From Pyrobaculum sp. (GTDB lineage: Archaea > Thermoproteota > Thermoprotei > Thermoproteales > Thermoproteaceae), in contig JAJHQT010000037.1 of assembly GCA_020833205.1 (NCBI GenBank), positions 1 through 8,667 on the forward strand: 8,667 nucleotides of DNA, given 5' to 3'. The notes under the pieces were generated by a model. The model did not search any database and was not told the origin of the DNA. It was given only the letters and a program-made list of their open reading frames with translations. Positions 5,475 through 8,667 of the stretch are shown one piece after another. The first letter of the stretch is position 1. Each line of letters opens with the position of its first letter. The position numbers and the translations under genes are program-made.

Positions 5475-8216
5475 CTAATCCCAAAAGGCCTTGGTCGACG
5501 CAAACTGTTTTTCGGCATCTAAAATGGCAAGCCAGAGATCATCACCTTCGAAGACCTTGTTTAATATTTTCAATGCAGTCTTCGGACCCACGCCATGCGC
5601 CAACTGGACAAAGACGCCGATCTTGCCGTGCTCCAGCACTAGAGATGCGCTTTGTTGAATTTTCTCTAGAACCCTCCGCTCCTCTGGACTCATCCTCTGC
5701 CTTAGCCGATATTTGTTCAAGACATGCCTGGCCTTTTCTAAGTCGATGCCTTTTAGAACCGCCAAAGTTCTTAATCCACATCTCTGGCAGTATATATCGT
5801 CGGGAAGCATAGACGCCCTCGTCACCATAGACCACCCACAGTTAAGACATAGCAAAGTGACGTATTTGTTCATAATCCTCCGACGGACAAGATCAGCAAG
5901 CGACTCCCTAGAGAGACCTCTAAACGAGAAATCAAGCCGCAGAGCCTCCTCTAGAATCGGCCTCTCTAAGGCCGTTGGCCTCGAGAGCCGCCTTACGACT
6001 AGGCCCTCCCTCTCTACTACCTTTAACAAATTAGCTAATCCTTTTACATCCAGTTTCTCGACAAAGATCTCGTTAAGCGCCTCCAGACCTGGCAAGTCGT
6101 CTAGATACGCGTCAACGAGTTTGGCAGGGACTTCTTCGGCGTCCTTAGACACAAGACCTGTTCGTCTAGCCACTTGGAAAAACCTAAACCTAAACATCCT
6201 AGAGCTCTTTACGGCATTTCTAAGCGTCTTATATACGAAGGGCAGAGGTTTCTTAAACACCTCGTCAAGAGCTTGTAAAGGGACAAAATCTCGAAATATC
6301 AACAAGACCCTATATGCATCGGCTCGATACCCCACAGGTCCTACGTACCCAGAAAGGGCATGCGATAAGTAGAGACCCAGGGCTTCATTTCCCTTAGAAC
6401 CAAGACAGCTGTGCACTACAACATATTTATTGCCCACTATGTGTATATGGAGTCTGCCAGGCTCTGGTATGATCTCTTCATTGACGCCGTCTAGATCCAC
6501 AGGAAGCTCTCCCTCGCCGCGCAGAAGAGCTCTCAGAGCCTCTGCACGTCTGCGACAAACCTCTTGCGCAACTTCGTACGGAACTGGGATTTGTTCGCCA
6601 AGCCAAGCAGGCAACGCCCCAATCACGTCGTAGTCTGGATAGAGGTACACCACGTCTCCTTCACGCTTAACAAAGGTCCACACCCTGCCAGACAACACAA
6701 TCTTTGTCCCGGGCTCTATGGAAAATACAAATTCCCTATCTAATTCACCGACAGGCTTGCCGGTGGACTCGTCCACGGCCTTGTATTTCTTCTCGTCAGG
6801 TATTGTGGACACGTTCTCGAAGTAGTACTTTATACTGCCTTTTCTCGGCCTTAGTCCTCTGAGGAGGCGATGCCTCTCTGCGAAGTCCAGCACGAGTTTG
6901 AGGTCGTCTTCTGTGAGGTTTCTATACGGGTGAGCACGCTTCACAATCCTCAACACATGACTTAGGTCTATCTCCCTCCCGTCTGCCACAGCCTCAAGCG
7001 CGATTCCCACCACCTGGTGTAAAAGAACGTCAAGCGCGTTTTCGTGATACTCCACATCGCTCTCCAACACTCTGTTCATCGCCCTCTCCGCGATAACCTC
7101 AGACTCCAACAGATCCTCAAAGTCGGAGGCTACCACAATACCTCGCGAAGTCTGGCCAACTCTGTGTCCGCTTCTTCCTACTCTCTGGACTAGCTTAGAA
7201 GTTTGCCGCGGCGAGCCGTACTGTATGACCAGCTCAATGTCGCCGATGTCTATGCCCAGTTCAAGACTAGACGTGGCAACCACAGCCTTCAACTCGCCCC
7301 GCTTCAACTTCTCCTCAACAGACACTCTATGTTCACGGGAAAGAGATGAGTGATGCACCTCAACTAAGTCGCCTAGGTGGTGTTTAAGTCTGGAAGCAAG
7401 AAACTCGGCTCCGTCGCGTGTATTTGTGAAGATCAACACGGCGCCTCTAGCCGATTTTATATACTCGGCCACTTTCCTCACTCTAGCCACGGCCTCAGGC
7501 GTCGCGTCGAACTTCTCGGCATCTACATAATCCTCGTCTGTAGGCGTCGGCAGAACTACGTCGATCTCGTACTTTTTCTCTCCGGAAACATCCACCACCT
7601 CCACCCTTCTCCCCACGCCGCCTAGAAAACCCGCCACAAGGTTCGGATCGCCTACAGTCGCAGAAAGCCCAACTCTTTGAAACTCCCCCGCAAGCTCCAC
7701 AAGCCTCTCAAGCCCAACCGCAAGCTGGACCCCCCTCTTGCTACCAACGAGCTCATGGACTTCGTCAACAACTACAAAACGCACGTTCCTCAAACTGCGC
7801 CTGAGTCTCCTATGTAGCAACAAGATCTGGAGAGACTCGGGAGTTGTGATAAGTAAATCAGGCGGCCGCGACGCCAAAATCCTCCGCTCAGCCTCCGAAG
7901 TGTCGCTATGCCTAACGGCGATGGAGAGACCCAACCTATCTGCCAAGACAAAAAGCCTACGCAGTAGATCTCTATTAAGAGACCTAAGAGGCGTAATGTA
8001 AAGCGCCTTGACCCCCTCGCCCTGCGACTCCAACATCTTTGTAAAGATCGGGAACAAGGCGGCCTCGGTCTTGCCAAACCCAGTAGGCGCAATAATCAAC
8101 ACGTGAGCGCCCGAAAGTATCACAGGTATTGCGGCGCTTTGCACAGGCGTAGGCGAGAGATACCCGAGCTCCTTAATAGCCTCCCTCAGCTTCGGGTGGA
8201 GTAAATCGAAAACCAC
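5475..8216 (-). CDS. lhr: Lhr-family superfamily 2 helicase with C-terminal zinc finger
   Basis: An ATP-dependent nucleic-acid helicase of the archaeal Lhr family (Ski2-like superfamily 2), linked to DNA repair or RNA handling. Its 913 residues run as follows: Q motif LSPTPVQSAAI (20-30), Walker A APTGFGKTEAA (43-53), motif Ia TPLRSLNRDL (75-84), Ib TTPESL (124-129), DEVH (151-154), III LSATVGD (184-190), IV VLIFTNTRDGAEF (260-272), V TSSLELGIDIG (315-325) and VI QRVGRSGHRVG (344-354). A winged-helix region follows (about 385-470), then the Lhr-typical beta-barrel with GTKIVLSGRVWTFVKREG (503-520) and PAWLGEQIPVPYEVAQEV (536-553). Near the end CLNC (C790, C793) and CQRC (C810, C813) form a zinc finger. 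Residues 865-889 contain a helix-hairpin-helix-like LAHGVGPKTALKIL. The start is a GTG at 8216, 25 bp after the fumarase gene. All catalytic motifs are intact. Confidence 0.93.
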   Translation of the reverse strand: MVFDLLHPKLREAIKELGYLSPTPVQSAAIPVILSGAHVLIIAPTGFGKTEAALFPIFTKMLESQGEGVKALYITPLRSLNRDLLRRLFVLADRLGLSIAVRHSDTSEAERRILASRPPDLLITTPESLQILLLHRRLRRSLRNVRFVVVDEVHELVGSKRGVQLAVGLERLVELAGEFQRVGLSATVGDPNLVAGFLGGVGRRVEVVDVSGEKKYEIDVVLPTPTDEDYVDAEKFDATPEAVARVRKVAEYIKSARGAVLIFTNTRDGAEFLASRLKHHLGDLVEVHHSSLSREHRVSVEEKLKRGELKAVVATSSLELGIDIGDIELVIQYGSPRQTSKLVQRVGRSGHRVGQTSRGIVVASDFEDLLESEVIAERAMNRVLESDVEYHENALDVLLHQVVGIALEAVADGREIDLSHVLRIVKRAHPYRNLTEDDLKLVLDFAERHRLLRGLRPRKGSIKYYFENVSTIPDEKKYKAVDESTGKPVGELDREFVFSIEPGTKIVLSGRVWTFVKREGDVVYLYPDYDVIGALPAWLGEQIPVPYEVAQEVCRRRAEALRALLRGEGELPVDLDGVNEEIIPEPGRLHIHIVGNKYVVVHSCLGSKGNEALGLYLSHALSGYVGPVGYRADAYRVLLIFRDFVPLQALDEVFKKPLPFVYKTLRNAVKSSRMFRFRFFQVARRTGLVSKDAEEVPAKLVDAYLDDLPGLEALNEIFVEKLDVKGLANLLKVVEREGLVVRRLSRPTALERPILEEALRLDFSFRGLSRESLADLVRRRIMNKYVTLLCLNCGWSMVTRASMLPDDIYCQRCGLRTLAVLKGIDLEKARHVLNKYRLRQRMSPEERRVLEKIQQSASLVLEHGKIGVFVQLAHGVGPKTALKILNKVFEGDDLWLAILDAEKQFASTKAFWD

Positions 8217-8226
8217 AAGGGTAAAA

Positions 8227-8241
8227 CTCCGTTTTAATATA
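8227..8241 (-). promoter_or_regulatory. Possible TATA element and ribosome binding site of the helicase gene
   Basis: On the minus strand TATATTAAAA (8241 down to 8232) overlaps the end of the fumarase gene and is centred about 22 bp before the GTG at 8216. A GGAG (8230 down to 8227) lies 10 nt before the GTG. The TATA spacing is a little short and the GGAG spacing a little long, so the gene may be leaderless from its own promoter or co-transcribed with fumarase. The sequence does not decide between them. Confidence 0.45.
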
Positions 8242-8667
8242 TCAATGAGACCACTCGATGGCCTTCAGGATATCTGCGACCTTCCTCCTGGCCTCCTCAC
8301 GCAACTCATCGTAGTAATTCCTCCCTGTTGGATCAATCATTACAGTCAGCGGCCCGAAGTCTTCCACCTCAAACACCCACATGGCCTCAGCCATCCCCAG
8401 GTCGAGCCAGTGCACGTCCACGACGCGTTTAATCGCCTTCGCGGCCAAGACGCCAGCGCCGCCGGTAAAGATGGCGTATGCCGCCACATGTTTTTTCATC
8501 GCCTCAGCAGTCCTCCTACCCATGCCCCCCTTCCCAACCACCAGCTTAACCCCCAACTTCTCAATTACATCCGCCTCAAAGGCCTCCATCCTAGCCGACG
8601 TAGTCGGGCCAGCGCTTATCACCTCCCACCCCCTCTCGGTCTTCCGGACGACGGGGCCCACATGATA
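8242..8667 (-). CDS. Class I fumarate hydratase, beta (C-terminal) subunit, 5'-truncated by the window edge
   Basis: Half of the two-subunit, 4Fe-4S class I fumarase, which interconverts fumarate and malate in the citric acid cycle or the dicarboxylate/4-hydroxybutyrate cycle of Thermoproteales. The frame stays open to base 8667 (141 residues seen). The GTG at 8661 is internal, because the preceding codons (Tyr-His) continue the family's YHVGPVV-type strand. About 50-60 N-terminal residues lie off the right edge. Counting from that Tyr, motifs are SAGPTTSARM (18-27), the swivelling-domain VVGKGGMGRRT (43-53), FTGGAGVLAA (67-76) and WLDLGMAEAMWVFEVEDFGP (87-106). These are the signature of the beta subunit. 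The alpha subunit with the Fe-S cysteines is not in the window and may lie further upstream on this strand. L-tartrate dehydratase beta is a close paralogue, but fumarase is far likelier in this lineage. Confidence 0.92.
   Translation of the reverse strand, partial: YHVGPVVRKTERGWEVISAGPTTSARMEAFEADVIEKLGVKLVVGKGGMGRRTAEAMKKHVAAYAIFTGGAGVLAAKAIKRVVDVHWLDLGMAEAMWVFEVEDFGPLTVMIDPTGRNYYDELREEARRKVADILKAIEWSH

Noticed and set aside
5539..5545. GTGATGA on the minus strand, a perfect C box of a C/D guide RNA
   Set aside because: No CTGA D box follows on that strand in the next 60 bases, and the site is inside the helicase coding frame, so I regard it as chance.
5713..6372. 219-codon open frame on the plus strand within the helicase gene
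   Set aside because: The opposite strand encodes the Lhr C-terminal half, including the zinc finger, in a fully open frame. The antisense product is Ser/Arg/Thr-rich with no family resemblance.
8659..8661. GTG as start of the fumarase beta subunit
   Set aside because: The frame continues to the window edge and the two upstream codons fit the family strand; the protein would also lack its conserved N-terminal part.

Overview
The window looks like chromosomal DNA of a hyperthermophilic crenarchaeon of the order Thermoproteales, most likely Pyrobaculum or a close relative. The grounds are a group II chaperonin (thermosome) subunit, a type II methionine aminopeptidase, an Lhr-type helicase, an archaeal Rpb8/RpoG RNA polymerase subunit (a crenarchaeal/korarchaeal trait), a two-domain Sm protein of the SmAP3 type described from Pyrobaculum aerophilum, and several genes with a TATA element about 24 bp before the start codon and no ribosome binding site, which fits leaderless transcripts. 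The genus is inferred from remembered families, not from a search.

Layout. Bases 1-768 (+) hold the 3' part of methionine aminopeptidase. A strong promoter follows, then a thermosome subunit (815-2476, +); both are protein-maturation genes. Converging on it, with only 5 bp between the stop codons, is a compact minus-strand operon (4502 down to 2482) of three overlapping genes: a miniature TFIIB-like protein (zinc ribbon plus one cyclin repeat), a short VirB11/PilT-type secretion ATPase with an N-terminal cysteine cluster, and a small four-helix membrane protein. A 124-bp divergent promoter region (4503-4626) separates this operon from rpo8/rpoG (4627-4941, +). After a 101-bp spacer with its own TATA element comes the SmAP3-like gene (5043-5474, +). 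Its stop codon directly abuts that of the convergent Lhr-family helicase (8216 down to 5475, -). Upstream of the helicase on the same strand is the 3' part of the beta subunit of class I fumarase, which runs off the right edge.

How the genes relate. The right-hand half is mostly transcription and RNA metabolism: a TFB-like factor, an RNA polymerase subunit, an Sm-like RNA-binding protein and a nucleic-acid helicase. The unusual part is the middle operon, where a basal-factor-like protein is translationally linked to a pilus or secretion type ATPase and a membrane protein. No pilin-like gene lies in the window. That operon is the best candidate here for an undescribed system: a reduced envelope machine whose own operon encodes a stripped-down TFB, which could act as a dedicated regulator. 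The link between factor and machine is inference from gene order and overlap only.

The window is gene-dense. No non-coding stretch exceeds 124 bp, and I found no tRNA, rRNA, CRISPR array, insertion sequence or convincing C/D box RNA.
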